From JAPLHP01 sp963720375 (GTDB taxonomy: Bacteria > Chloroflexota > Dehalococcoidia > UBA2247 > RBG-13-53-26): a DNA stretch of 64,000 bases. The notes beneath the pieces are model-generated. The model searched no databases and was not told the DNA's origin. It saw nothing but the letters and a program-made list of their open reading frames with translations. This document shows positions 35,199 to 43,939 of the stretch, piece by piece (within the stretch, counting starts at the first letter, position 1; the number at the start of each line of letters is the position of its first letter). The translations under genes were made by a program, and so were the position numbers. Location of the stretch: positions 62,001 through 126,000 of the forward strand of contig CAVRFM010000010.1 of assembly GCA_963720375.1 (NCBI GenBank). Reading direction: 5' to 3'.

Positions 35199-36773
35199 GA
35201 AACGAAAGAGAACAACGGATAATGATGTAGTTTGGAGCAGCCCTGACAGGCTGAGCGGTCACTGCATTGCGATTGCGGAGAGCATAGCTTCATTCTTCTC
35301 CGAATGCGTTGTGCCAGGTGCCCTTGAATTTGCCACCATCTCTCTTCATGAGCGCTCGGAGACCACCCACCTGGTCTTGATATGCCTCATGAAGAGCTTA
35401 ATTTCCTGACGGATCAAAATCATTGGTAAACAATGGTGCAAAACTCTTGACATTGAAAGGATAGTTCATAGCACCAGGGTACGACTGGGGATCTAACTTG
35501 TTGGAAGGCCAACGAGTGCTTGCTAACCCGAGCACAAGTCACAATCCTTTGGCTCGAAGGACGATGATGTCAACCGACTTCTGGTTCCTAGAGTCAAGTG
35601 AGCTTCCATGCCGAGTCGGGAAACCCCGAAGAACGGAACATCACTCAGCATTGGTAGTTGCTCAAATGTCCTCATTCCATGGGTATTAGCCTCCGGGGTC
35701 TCTGCCTTAAAGAAGCCTATGTACACTAATAGGCATCTAGGAACTATGAATGTTCTCATGCGGTGACCCTTGTCCAATAGTCTGGGACGCCATCATGAAA
35801 TTTCTTAGGCGTTGTCCAGGTACTCTCTGGCTAGTCCCATCAGTTCGTACTGCTAAGCCAAGCATAGCGCCATCTTAGAGTGAGTGGCCAGCCGTTAGGT
35901 ATATCCCCGGCCCTGCAAGATAAAAGGCAATTCCGCATAAAAGGATCATTCTGTGTGCGCTCAAATCCATTCTGCACCCGGGATGTCGATTAACGAAAGA
36001 CATCTTTCCTGTGCAGCCCAGGGGGAACACATATTCAAGCATTCATTGGGCAGCCTATCGCCTCCGTCCAATCCTGCGCTCAAAATCGTACTTGGTACAT
36101 CTGCACGTCATCGGTTCTGAACCGTGTGGTCTTCTTGCCACCCGACACTCGGCATTGGATACACCAAGTTTGGAGAAGTGAGACGCTACCTATTGGATTT
36201 TATCATTACGGGTCATACACGTCTTTGTAGCGCTTTGATTCCTTGAAATGATCTTTGAGTTTAATCACCAACCTATTCATCACTCGCTCGCCCAGGCAAC
36301 ATGCGCCGGTCATTGCGGGGAAGAACAGGCAAAGTGTATATGACTCAGTATGTCTCGAGTGGAGGCATTGTAATCATAAGCAACCAGAGATTTGACTTCC
36401 TAACCTCCCTCCAACGTGACACTTTCTCCTCGAGTCCGTGCTCCCCATGCGTGATTTTGACAACTGGTTCTTGATCTGTCCGTCACCCACCTGTGACTCG
36501 ATGCTTGGCAAGAAATCACATAGAAGCGAGGAGTGAAGTAGGGGCGCGTTACATTTGGACAGGCTAAGTAATGGAGCCATATGCGCCGCGAGTCGGGACC
36601 ACGAAAGAGTGCGGCTTGTCACAGCGAGGGGCATCTTGGAGACTACGAGCGTGAGAGTCTTGTTAGACATGAGTACAGAGAACCATCCACTCGAAACTGC
36701 TGTTCGGTGTCAAGACTGCGTTCAAGTTATGAGCCCGATGAGCAGAATAGGAACAGTGAAGACCGGATAGAAG
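35199..36773. other. 1.6-kb region without an intact gene
   Basis: Open frames here are short, lack ribosome sites and look random. The one protein-like signal is the decayed minus-strand stretch at 35290-35777. The rest (about 35.8-36.77 kb) shows nothing I can support. Its base composition is more AT-rich and uneven than the flanking metabolic genes, consistent with an accessory junction between the DUF433/DUF5615 pair and the BglII-like gene. Confidence 0.5.
35290..35777 (-). pseudogene. Decayed coding remnant of unknown family
   Basis: On the minus strand one frame from 35777 (FFKAETPEANTHGMRTFEQL) and a second frame below it (MNYPFNVKSFAPLFTNDFDP, then a TAA, then GGLRALMKRDGGKFKGTWHN and a TGA at 35290) have protein-like composition but are broken by frame changes and stops. 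I do not recognise the family. It probably marks an old gene lost in this accessory region. Confidence 0.3.
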
Positions 36774-37265
36774 TTATCTAGATACCACTGTGTTCTCTCG
36801 AATGTCACCATTGAAGACGCGTACTTGGGCATTACGACCTTGGCAAAGGTCCTTTGTTGGACAAATGTAGACTCCCACATCAATGATCTTCTTGACCTCA
36901 GCGGCAGCCTGGAATCTAACGAGGTGTCCCCAAATAAAGGATCTGTGGTTGAATGCTACGTCCAGCCCGACTCTCCCTTTCAGAAAATCCATGGTCAAAT
37001 CGTTCAGAGGGTCATCGAAAATGTTCTCTGGAGATCCCCACCCACGCTTCTCAAACTGCTCCTTGAAAATCGAATTGAGTGTTGACTGTCTCCCGACACT
37101 CGGCTTCTTGCCTTGCTGCTGCTTCGCTGCGTTCTCCTGGTCATACCGTGTCGCTGCGTCACTATAGTTGATTGACTGCACGACTTCCTCAATCTCCTTC
37201 TTGACCTTGTAGTCAGAGTTGAGTATCACGTCCGCAAACCTATGGACATAAACCTCGTATATCAT
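36774..37265 (-). CDS. BglII-like type II restriction endonuclease (orphan)
   Basis: A 163-residue protein whose N-terminus (MIYEVYVHRFADVILNS) and C-terminal block (GRVGLDVAFNHRSFIWGHL, then FQAAAEVKKIIDVGVYI) recall BglII/BstYI-type restriction enzymes, a PD-(D/E)XK-fold family that cuts palindromic sites. The ATG at 37265 fits the family start; the frame upstream of it is not family-like. No modification methyltransferase is visible within several kilobases. It may be an orphan remnant, a solitary cassette, or protected by a methylase elsewhere. At 163 residues it is shorter than the about 220 of BglII, so activity is uncertain. Confidence 0.55.
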   Translation of the reverse strand: MIYEVYVHRFADVILNSDYKVKKEIEEVVQSINYSDAATRYDQENAAKQQQGKKPSVGRQSTLNSIFKEQFEKRGWGSPENIFDDPLNDLTMDFLKGRVGLDVAFNHRSFIWGHLVRFQAAAEVKKIIDVGVYICPTKDLCQGRNAQVRVFNGDIRENTVVSR

Positions 37266-37377
37266 TGACCTGTTTACTAATCTTCCAGACCGGGACTGAT
37301 TGTCGAAGTGCAGTCTACCTTTCACAGCTTCTTGGATCGCGAGCCAAGGCATGGTTCTGAGCAAGACACCATGGCAG

Positions 37378-37443
37378 CTAGAGATCCATGCCCCACAAGA
37401 AGGCCTCAATGGCAAGCTTCTTGCCGGCTGCGGTCTTTGCCAT
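37378..37443 (-). pseudogene. 21-residue leader-like ORF before the BglII-like gene
   Basis: GGAGGGTGTCA precedes an ATG at 37443 and a 21-codon frame (MAKTAAGKKLAIEAFLWGMD) that ends at a TAG. The strong ribosome site with so short a product suggests the first exon-like piece of a broken gene, or a tiny peptide. No similarity recognised. Confidence 0.35.
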
Positions 37444-37526
37444 TGACACCCTCCTTGATTCTGGTGCTTCAGTGTGATTCATTTCTGCATATGTCGCCTT
37501 GGACAATAGCATGGTGGGTAAATGGT

Positions 37527-37546
37527 GTCAACCTCAGCTTGGATAC
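37527..37546 (-). repeat. attC-like repeat, copy 1 (half site)
   Basis: Only the conserved right half is present: on the minus strand ATCCAAGCTGAGGTTGAC. It starts about 12 bases after the stop of the small membrane protein gene at 37559 and marks the left end of the array. Confidence 0.6.
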
Positions 37547-37558
37547 GCGCCCTGATCT

Positions 37559-37843
37559 CTACCCGGTTGATTCTGATTGGTCCGAAGCATTCCGGCTGGC
37601 CTTCGACCTGTCAAGGGATAGAATAACCGCCGACAAACCGAATAAGACGCCTCCCGCCGGGATCGTCATCATCAAGCCAAAGCAGAAAGTCGATATCGCC
37701 CCTGAGAAGGTGCTGGAGCTATGGTCGGCGTAGTCAATCGCCGAGAAGATGGTATATGCCAACCCAGACGCCCATGCGAGCACTGCCAGGAGCCGAAGTA
37801 AGGAAACTACCGATAGACCGATCTCTTGTCCGCGACTTCTCAT
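37559..37843 (-). CDS. Small two-helix membrane protein in the repeat array
   Basis: A 94-residue hypothetical protein with two hydrophobic segments (residues 12-34 and 45-67) and a basic N-terminus; no known family. GGGAGGTGATCG lies right before the ATG, one of the best ribosome sites in the region, so it is probably real. It is the leftmost gene of the repeat-separated array; repeat copy 1 follows its stop, as expected for a cassette. Confidence 0.65.
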   Translation of the reverse strand: MRSRGQEIGLSVVSLLRLLAVLAWASGLAYTIFSAIDYADHSSSTFSGAISTFCFGLMMTIPAGGVLFGLSAVILSLDRSKASRNASDQSESTG

Positions 37844-38044
37844 CGATCACCTCCCAGTTTACGCATTTCCTCCCAAGGTTGGAGGAAAGTCAAAGGTGAA
37901 ATTGTAGCACCTTCTGAAGTTCTAGGAAATGCCGCTGTCTTGAAATCCAATAAGGGCAACTTCTGAGAAAGGATTTGGCTCCCGGGGATCTACCAAAGGA
38001 AGCCAGCCTCTGAGGAGTTTCCGGTCTGTTGGGGAAAGAATCTA

Positions 38045-38359
38045 TCACTGTCCCTTAATCTGCCGCTTCAATTTTCCAATCTTAAGACCATGGTACGCAG
38101 ACAAAACCAAGCTAACGGCCGCTATCACAAAGGCAAGTACTGCCATCACAACATCATCCCCGAAAGCCAGAAAGATACTTCCCAAAACAGTAAAAATAAA
38201 AACAATGATTAACAATGCTGTCCGATTGCGTCTGCGGTCCTTTAGCTGTTCTTGAACGGAAGCTGACCCTGATTCCCCGGTCTCAACTTTCTTGCCACAG
38301 CAAGGGCAGGATATGGCATCCTCCGGCATTTGCTTCCCGCAGGAAGGACACACTCTCAT
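38045..38359 (-). CDS. Zinc-ribbon membrane protein in the repeat array
   Basis: A 104-residue protein: an N-terminal zinc ribbon (CPSCGKQM and CPCCGKKV, residues 3-25), a charged linker and two transmembrane helices (about 45-90). GGGGGAGATAC precedes the ATG at 38359; the longer open frame upstream runs into repeat copy 2 and is not coding. Zinc-ribbon-plus-TM is a recurrent architecture in this array (also 39851 and 45366). Function unknown. Confidence 0.7.
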   Translation of the reverse strand: MRVCPSCGKQMPEDAISCPCCGKKVETGESGSASVQEQLKDRRRNRTALLIIVFIFTVLGSIFLAFGDDVVMAVLAFVIAAVSLVLSAYHGLKIGKLKRQIKGQ

Positions 38360-38440
38360 TTTTGTATCTCCCCCTTCTGTTCCGTGCATCATAGCCCGAC
38401 TATGCCTTTCATCTCTTGACCAGGCCCCATCATTGTATCC

Positions 38441-38525
38441 CCCCAACCTCAGCCTGGATACAAAGGGCGGCTTAGTGGAGGACTACTTGGTGGGATAGCC
38501 TGAAGTTCTACAAGGCGCTGGTGTA
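38441..38525 (-). repeat. attC-like repeat, copy 2
   Basis: Full-length copy: conserved right end (minus strand TATCCAGGCTGAGGTTGGGG) and left part with CTTGTAGAACTTCAGG. It has a longer middle than the other copies. It lies between the glycosyltransferase stop at 38595 and the zinc-ribbon gene. Confidence 0.7.
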
Positions 38526-38594
38526 GTTCCAGGCGCAGGGGTGCAGCAATCAATAATTGGTGGTCGACTTTAGTTCGACAGTCAATTCCTCTCT

Positions 38595-39674
38595 CTACTT
38601 ATCGATAACTTCAAATCTCCATCCCCTATTCAACGTTAGCAATACGTACAGGGGAAGGAGTGCCCCTATGGTGCTATATATTGGAAACAATACTATTGCC
38701 TGTGGCATAGTTTTTGTGCGTCTGGCTCCTATCATGAAGAAACTCAGAGAGAAGAGGAAACACGACAGAATTATAAGGGCTATGGTAGCGAAACCAGAGG
38801 ATAATCTGCCGCTGATAAGAAAATATGGGACTAAGATCCATCCGAGAATGCTTAGAAAGCCCAGACTCCAAGTCAGCATACGAATCCCCACCAGAACCCT
38901 GGGCAGCAGAGGAAACTTCGGCAGTATCGATACGAGTCCCAAGTACCATCTGCGTCGTTGCTTCCAGAAATCGCCTATGGAGTGTGGAGATAAAATAGAT
39001 ATCTCTGTACGTGACCTAAAGAATTTGGTCCCCTCTGCTGCACTTATACCAAATTCAGCATCTTCCGCAATGCTGGTTATGTCCTTCCAATACTGCTTCA
39101 AGATATCTCCTCTAACTAACATCCCTTCGCCGTGCATACCAAATACCGGCTTTCCTAAGTGATTAAGAACCAGACCCAATGAGAATTTATCATCAGCATA
39201 CCTCAGGTTATCACAAAGGTGTGGAATAAGCGCCCGTCCTCTCCTTGGCACCAGGATACAGTTCCCTAACAACTTGCCTTCTTTGTCATACCTGGCTACA
39301 TCATATTGGAACCTGTTATCCAAAGGATAACTATCATCATCCAGGAACATATACCAACGGTTCTCGTCAGCTACGTTCTGAGCGAACCACCAGATCGCCC
39401 GTCCTTTGGCTTTACCACCATCCCACTCTTTAGGAACCAGAAGAACAATAAGTCCAGCTGATCTGGCATACTCAACTACTTTCTCAGAGGCATTTTCTTC
39501 AGTAAGAAGATAAACCTTACCGTTTGACATGCTAGCGGTCTTATCAACTACTTCAGACAAAGCACTGAGCAACCTCTCGTCGCCCAGGCTAGTTATGACA
39601 ATATCAACAGTCTTTCTACCTTCTCTGCCAGGCTTCTTTCTGCTCATTAACCTATACATGTTCAGTTGCGACAT
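38595..39674 (-). CDS. Family 2-like membrane glycosyltransferase
   Basis: A processive-type GT2 enzyme of up to 359 residues. The catalytic features are visible: MFLDDDSYP near 110 (DxD-like), the acidic ITSIAEDAEFG near 202, and FWKQRRRWYLG near 237 (Q-x-x-R-W). Several transmembrane helices occupy 265-345. The egghead-like eukaryotic/prokaryotic beta-mannosyl- or cellulose-synthase-like branch is the nearest pattern I recognise. The start at 39674 overlaps the TATAAT that follows repeat copy 3, so ATG codons at 39659 or 39647 are likelier. It would add sugar from a nucleotide donor to a lipid or polymer at the membrane. Confidence 0.75.
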   Translation of the reverse strand: MSQLNMYRLMSRKKPGREGRKTVDIVITSLGDERLLSALSEVVDKTASMSNGKVYLLTEENASEKVVEYARSAGLIVLLVPKEWDGGKAKGRAIWWFAQNVADENRWYMFLDDDSYPLDNRFQYDVARYDKEGKLLGNCILVPRRGRALIPHLCDNLRYADDKFSLGLVLNHLGKPVFGMHGEGMLVRGDILKQYWKDITSIAEDAEFGISAAEGTKFFRSRTEISILSPHSIGDFWKQRRRWYLGLVSILPKFPLLPRVLVGIRMLTWSLGFLSILGWILVPYFLISGRLSSGFATIALIILSCFLFSLSFFMIGARRTKTMPQAIVLFPIYSTIGALLPLYVLLTLNRGWRFEVIDK

Positions 39675-39749
39675 TATACCAGCCCAACCTCAGCTTGGAT
39701 ACAATTGAATACAAAGGGAAGGCTAAAGTTCTACAAGGCGATGGTGGAT
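39668..39749 (-). repeat. attC-like repeat, copy 3, with promoter-like leader
   Basis: Minus strand: left part CCACCATCGCCTTGTAGAAC, a variable middle, right part CCAAGCTGAGGTTGGGC, then the leader TGGTATAATGTCGCA. The core GTTGGGC fits the GTTRRRY rule of integron attC sites. The leader supplies an extended -10 box immediately before the glycosyltransferase. Confidence 0.75.
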
Positions 39750-39850
39750 TGAGGATTGAGCGCAAGGCCAGAGAAACAGGAAAGGTGGACATCTCTGCCC
39801 ACCCCTGGCAACTATGACCTAAGAAGCAGTACAACTATTGGAGCAGGTCA

Positions 39851-40525
39851 TCACCAAGCGACACTGAAATCCTGAACCGTGCCCATGGGACACCACTGAG
39901 TAGTGGAGAATATGGACTCAGGTTGGTAAGTTGACCCTACAGATATGGATACTGTTGTGTCCTCACCTGTTCCATCTTCTGTTCCCGTATCATCAATGTA
40001 GACAATCCCTCTGTCAGTCGTTTGAAAGGCATTGCATGCATGCAGCCCACCATAAGTAGTGCATCCGGTTACGATATCGGCCCAGACACCCGAAGGGCCA
40101 AGATCAATAGAAACATAGGCTGCTCTTATTCCTGCTTTTTCAGCATTGTTGTGCAGTCTCTCTGCAAAATCCCCACACATGAAGGTATTATAATTGTAGA
40201 GGATTTCGTTCGTCCGGTCGTTTTGCAGGAACTGTTTCAGCTCTGCCCAGGTTACATCCTTCGCCTTCGGATTGTTTGCCAGTTCAATATCATGCCCATC
40301 AGCACCTGTGACGATACCCCCCTCAAAGGTCACAGTTTCATGCGATGTGGCCCGGTAATGTTCAACCAGGAGCACAGTACCAATGGCCACGAGGACAATG
40401 AGCAAGAGGAACCTGAAATACTTGGCATTATTGCTTCTTGTCTTCTGATCTAGACTTGCACCGCAGTAGGCACAGAAACTAGAGTCATCCTTGTTCTCTT
40501 TTCCACATTTGGTACAAAACATCAT
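39851..40525 (-). CDS. Zinc-ribbon, membrane-anchored transglutaminase-like protein
   Basis: A 224-residue protein. It has an N-terminal zinc ribbon (CTKCGKEN and CAYCGASL), one transmembrane helix (residues 36-55) and an outside domain. In that domain FMCGDFAERLHNNAEKAGIR supplies a candidate catalytic Cys, GGLHACNAFQT a His and IVYIDDTG an Asp, spaced as in transglutaminase-like papain-fold enzymes. This triad reading is mine from sequence order and has not been tested against a profile. GGGGGATG precedes the start. Repeat copies 3 and 4 flank it, making it a single-gene cassette. Confidence 0.65.
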   Translation of the reverse strand: MMFCTKCGKENKDDSSFCAYCGASLDQKTRSNNAKYFRFLLLIVLVAIGTVLLVEHYRATSHETVTFEGGIVTGADGHDIELANNPKAKDVTWAELKQFLQNDRTNEILYNYNTFMCGDFAERLHNNAEKAGIRAAYVSIDLGPSGVWADIVTGCTTYGGLHACNAFQTTDRGIVYIDDTGTEDGTGEDTTVSISVGSTYQPESIFSTTQWCPMGTVQDFSVAW

Positions 40526-40610
40526 CCCCCTTGCGGAGTGTCTTTCTAGGATTTCGGCTCGGACAATAGCATAAGGGAACAGAGAGTGTCAACCTGTGCT
40601 TGTTGGGTTG

Positions 40611-40677
40611 TACCACCCCAACCTCAGCCTGGATACAAAGGGGAGGCTGAAGTTCTACAAGGCACTGCTGATTGTGG
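40611..40677 (-). repeat. attC-like repeat, copy 4
   Basis: Minus strand: GCCTTGTAGAACTTCAG, short middle, ATCCAGGCTGAGGTTGGGG. It sits between the stop of the DUF4405-like gene and the start of the transglutaminase-like gene. An additional partial sequence (GTGTCAACCTGTGC on plus) lies just beside it at 40587-40600. Confidence 0.7.
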
Positions 40678-40700
40678 ATGAGATGCGATCGACGTAATGG

Positions 40701-40940
40701 CTAGCGTTTGAACAATGCCTTAACATGGCTATACAGCCACCTCCAATGCAACCAGATATGGACGGCCAATAGCGCAAGTAGTGCTACAGCAGTCGACTTG
40801 TGGATAGTCACCCAAGTTTGCCACTCGCTAATGGAGTAGTGCGGCAAACCTACCCAAAGAAAGAAACCAGATATGGCTTCGACAAGTAAGGCCAAGAGGG
40901 CTGCAACCGCCAGAATAAAACGAAACTTATCCTTGGACAT
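40701..40940 (-). CDS. DUF4405-like two-helix membrane protein
   Basis: A 79-residue protein with two transmembrane helices. TIHKSTAVALLALLAVHIWL, followed by HW, carries three histidines spaced as in the b-type cytochrome-like DUF4405 family, which may bind haem. The start at 40940 lies 22 bases after the TATAAT of repeat copy 5. It is a compact single-gene cassette flanked by repeat copies 4 and 5. Confidence 0.72.
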   Translation of the reverse strand: MSKDKFRFILAVAALLALLVEAISGFFLWVGLPHYSISEWQTWVTIHKSTAVALLALLAVHIWLHWRWLYSHVKALFKR

Positions 40941-40950
40941 GAAACCTTCT

Positions 40951-41005
40951 GCGACATTATACCAGCCCGACCTCAGCTTGAATACAAATGGGAATTGGTG
41001 TGGGG
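40951..41005 (-). repeat. attC-like repeat, copy 5, with promoter-like leader
   Basis: Right half and leader are conserved (minus strand CAAGCTGAGGTCGGGC followed by TGGTATAATGTCGCA); the left half is degenerate. The core reads GTCGGGC, one change from GTTRRRY. Confidence 0.65.
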
Positions 41006-41027
41006 ACTATGAACCTTGAGGACAGCC

Positions 41028-41102
41028 CTATACTGCAACGACACAAACAGCTGTGATTCCAGCCAAGAGAGCAAGGATACCAGCCAGGCAACCAGCACAC
41101 AT
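41028..41102 (-). CDS. 24-residue hydrophobic micropeptide
   Basis: A 24-codon frame starting at an ATG (41102) with a full GGAGGTGAGTC ribosome site five bases upstream. The product (MCAGCLAGILALLAGITAVC then VVAV) is one hydrophobic helix with three cysteines. It ends 23 bases before repeat copy 5. Because the ribosome site is so good and the peptide fills the space between repeats, I take it as real, perhaps a single-gene micro-cassette. Upstream at 41212-41310 another hydrophobic stretch (YWSLVVEAVSGFAIIAAVL) without a start codon may be a broken neighbour. Confidence 0.55.
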   Translation of the reverse strand: MCAGCLAGILALLAGITAVCVVAV

Positions 41103-41476
41103 GACTCACCTCCAGATTTCACTGTGTCAAGTATACTCTATCCGGTACTGTGCCATCAAAGTTGATACATAATTCTGTTACCTCGCAGAAGGACAGAATA
41201 CTTAAGTAGAACTACCGTCTAAAATGGGCAAGGACAGCAGCAATGATCGCAAAGCCTGACACAGCTTCCACAACCAAACTCCAGTACTGTTCTCGTTCCA
41301 AGAGATATCTATCCAGAGCCCAAGAAGCAGTTCACGGCAATATCCTCGTACCAGGATGCAATAGTAATTTCCTTATTCTCACAAGAGGCAGAATATGATA
41401 GAAGAACAGCGTATGTCAACGATTATCGAGCGGAACCGATCTGTTTGACAGAATTGGATATTGTGCTGAACAGCGA

Positions 41477-41541
41477 ACCCCAACCTCAGCTTGGACACAG
41501 AGGGGGAGTACACGAAGTTATGCAAGGAGATGGTGGGGGTG
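41477..41541 (-). repeat. attC-like repeat, copy 6
   Basis: Minus strand: CCCCCACCATCTCCTTGCAT at the left, TGTCCAAGCTGAGGTTGGGG at the right. It lies about 130 bases after the stop of the ABC permease gene. Confidence 0.68.
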
Positions 41542-41667
41542 AGACAATCAGTTGAGACGAACACGCACCGTTCTTGTCAACCCGTTATGTATGTGTATCC
41601 AAGACACTCTCAAGCCTGATGAAGCCAACAGGCAAGGCTTACGAGGTCCTACAGACGATCCGTGTGT

Positions 41668-42405
41668 TTATATCTTGCTGGAAAGCAGCACCTTTTCCTT
41701 GGTCAGGGAACGGGAAAGGACAAAAGATACCCCGGCGCAAAGAACGATTACTCCCAGATAAATCAACGGTAAAAAGCTGACCGAGATACCCAAACCACCC
41801 AAGGCATTGACTCCAAGGACGAGTAGTACGAATATGCCGGTGAAAACGAAGTTGGCGATTCTTGGATTGGAGATAACTAACTGTATGTTAATCACGATTG
41901 TTACGATGGAAAATACCAATATCGGGACGATGATTATACCCGAAATGACGGCTAATGCACCCGGGAAAATGAAGCTGTGGGTATTCGGAATCACAAAGCC
42001 GAAATTCATGACGAAGTAACCCAGAATGGAGACGCTAATTCCTATCACTATGCTGGGCAGCGTCACTGCCAGGGATTTACCCATCCAGATTTGATTCATA
42101 CTGACCGGTGTCGCCATCAGCGACTCGATATTGCGTTTGGCTTTGTCCACAATCACCGAGTAGTTGGCAAATATTGAGCACACGAAGATGGAGTACATCA
42201 TCGGCAGCATATAAGCCAGACCGTTGAGGAAACTGTGGCTGAAATCATCAATTGCCTGCTGGCTACTGAGGGTTTTGACATGGGCTCTATAACCGGAGAC
42301 ATAACTAAGACTCAGTACCAGCATTACCAGGATAAATACATATGTGCTGCGGCTACGAAAGGCTTCACCAATATCTTTCCGGGCAATGATCCATATCTTG
42401 TTCAT
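41668..42405 (-). CDS. ABC-2 type transporter permease
   Basis: A 245-residue integral membrane protein with six hydrophobic helices and the ABC-2 family beginning (IARKDIGEAFRSRSTYVFILV) and an SLMATPVSMNQIWMGKSLAV loop typical of NatB-like permeases. It starts one base after the ATPase gene stop, so the pair is an operon. Together they would form an exporter; substrate unknown. The two genes lie inside the repeat array, in a three-gene block without internal repeats. Confidence 0.85.
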   Translation of the reverse strand: MNKIWIIARKDIGEAFRSRSTYVFILVMLVLSLSYVSGYRAHVKTLSSQQAIDDFSHSFLNGLAYMLPMMYSIFVCSIFANYSVIVDKAKRNIESLMATPVSMNQIWMGKSLAVTLPSIVIGISVSILGYFVMNFGFVIPNTHSFIFPGALAVISGIIIVPILVFSIVTIVINIQLVISNPRIANFVFTGIFVLLVLGVNALGGLGISVSFLPLIYLGVIVLCAGVSFVLSRSLTKEKVLLSSKI

Positions 42406-42406
42406 G

Positions 42407-43336
42407 TCACTTCTGCTCCGCTTCTTTCACAATGGTGGTAAACATTTCCTCCAGTGAGGCTTCCTGCTTCTTGAACTGCTCTACCCTGACTCCCCGGGAA
42501 GCCAATAACGTCACAATGACGGACACATCCACATTCGGACCGGCAGATAATATCAGATTCCTATCTCTCTGTTCCCGAACCCTGACGTCAGGCAACTTGT
42601 CCAATTCAGCGATTATCGGCGGGGCTATCGGTTGGGCGGTCTCAATTTCAAATCCGCCATGCCCCATTTCACGCTGCAGTTTTTCCAGTTCACCATAAAG
42701 CCGGATTTGCCCTTTATGGATGAGGGCGATACGGTCGCAAATACGCTGGACTTCATCCAAGTTATGGGAGCTCAAAAGGATGGTCTTGCCTTGTTTATGT
42801 ATCATATCCAGCATTAATTGGCGGATTTCTATCTGGCCGGTGGGATCGACTCCCGCAGTAGGTTCATCCAGGACCAGCAGTTCCGGGTCAGGTGCCATCG
42901 CCCTGGCCAGGGCTAACCTCTGGCGCATACCTTTGGAATAAGTCCCCACTTTATCTCTAGCTCTATCGGCTAGGCCGACCAATTTGAGCACTTCATCGAC
43001 TCTCTGCGCCGGCTGCGAGATATCATATAGTCTGGAGTAATATACCAGATTGTCATAAGCCGTCATGTTGTCATACAGGCCATCCGCTTCCAGAGCAAAG
43101 CCTATCTTCTGGCGTGTTCTACTCATCTGAACATCTTGACCTAACACAGAAACCTGGCCGGATGTCGCCTGCAGCAGTCCCAGGATGATTCTGATAGTCG
43201 TAGTCTTACCGGCCCCGTTGGGTCCCAGGTAACCGAAGATATCGCCCTGTTTTACGGCCAGGGTTACATCATTCAGGATTTGCCGTCCACCCAATCCTTT
43301 ATTGACATGCTCCAGCCTGATTACATCATCTGTCAT
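42407..43336 (-). CDS. ABC transporter ATP-binding protein
   Basis: A 309-residue ABC ATPase. Walker A is GPNGAGKTTTIRI near residue 39, the signature YSKGMRQRLALARA near 137, Walker B LLVLDEPTAGVDP near 158 and the switch His in LLSSHNLDEVQRI near 190. The C-terminal 80 residues are the regulatory extension of DrrA/NatA-type exporters. AAGGTGAAGGA precedes the ATG. No repeat copy directly precedes it, unlike most genes in the array. Confidence 0.88.
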   Translation of the reverse strand: MTDDVIRLEHVNKGLGGRQILNDVTLAVKQGDIFGYLGPNGAGKTTTIRIILGLLQATSGQVSVLGQDVQMSRTRQKIGFALEADGLYDNMTAYDNLVYYSRLYDISQPAQRVDEVLKLVGLADRARDKVGTYSKGMRQRLALARAMAPDPELLVLDEPTAGVDPTGQIEIRQLMLDMIHKQGKTILLSSHNLDEVQRICDRIALIHKGQIRLYGELEKLQREMGHGGFEIETAQPIAPPIIAELDKLPDVRVREQRDRNLILSAGPNVDVSVIVTLLASRGVRVEQFKKQEASLEEMFTTIVKEAEQK

Positions 43337-43529
43337 CTTTTGTCCTTCACCTTAGGAGGTCTATCGAGAAGATTACAGTATAACATTCCCAGCCTATGAA
43401 TAGGCCAGCAAGACCTACCCTCTGAAAATCGTACCACTTTCTGAGGTAGAGATGCGAGCATCTTGGCTTCAGGAGCCGGTGGCTTGTAGCGCAATGAGCT
43501 GTTCGGTCGGAACTACTCGGAAATGGGGG

Positions 43530-43874
43530 CTATCTTGTATTTCTGACAGCTTCAAGTTTAGCCTTAGCTAGAGGAGCCCTGGCATGGAAGCTGTTTAGCT
43601 TATCACAAGGGTACTCTACACAATAACCACAGTTGAGTACCTTCTTATTCGAGCCGCACTTCCTAATTTCACAAACCATGCAAAAGCCGATCTGTCTCTT
43701 GCCGACTGCCAAGCAACCATCGCAGTTGATATCTCGGGGTTTGAGGTTCATTTTGAATTGCTTACTCCAAGACTCGGCGATTTTGGTTCTAGCTTTATTG
43801 TCGTTTTTCTGAGTCGCCTGATATGTTGGGCATTCAGTACAAACGATGCCACAATAAGCCACCATTTCTTCCAT
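43530..43874 (-). CDS. DUF3795 cysteine-rich protein
   Basis: A 114-residue protein with the DUF3795 pattern: YCGIVCTECPTYQATQ at the N-terminus, then CDGCLA, FCMVCEIRKCG and CGYCVEYPCDKL, giving ten or more cysteines in paired positions, likely metal or Fe-S binding. AGGAGAGAAGTGG precedes the ATG at 43874. The promoter-like leader of repeat copy 7 lies about 80 bases upstream. Confidence 0.85.
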   Translation of the reverse strand: MEEMVAYCGIVCTECPTYQATQKNDNKARTKIAESWSKQFKMNLKPRDINCDGCLAVGKRQIGFCMVCEIRKCGSNKKVLNCGYCVEYPCDKLNSFHARAPLAKAKLEAVRNTR

Positions 43875-43939
43875 CCACTTCTCTCCTGTTCCAGGTCGAT
43901 GTACTCCGGCTCACGACCATTGAGTCAATATAGGTATGC

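Noticed and set aside
36374..36770. Overlapping ORFs on both strands in the 36.4-36.8 kb gap
   Set aside because: Low-complexity Ser/Leu-rich or Arg-rich products without ribosome sites, typical of chance frames.
37308..37733. 141-codon plus-strand ORF
   Set aside because: It runs through repeat copy 1 and antisense to the membrane protein gene that has a strong ribosome site.
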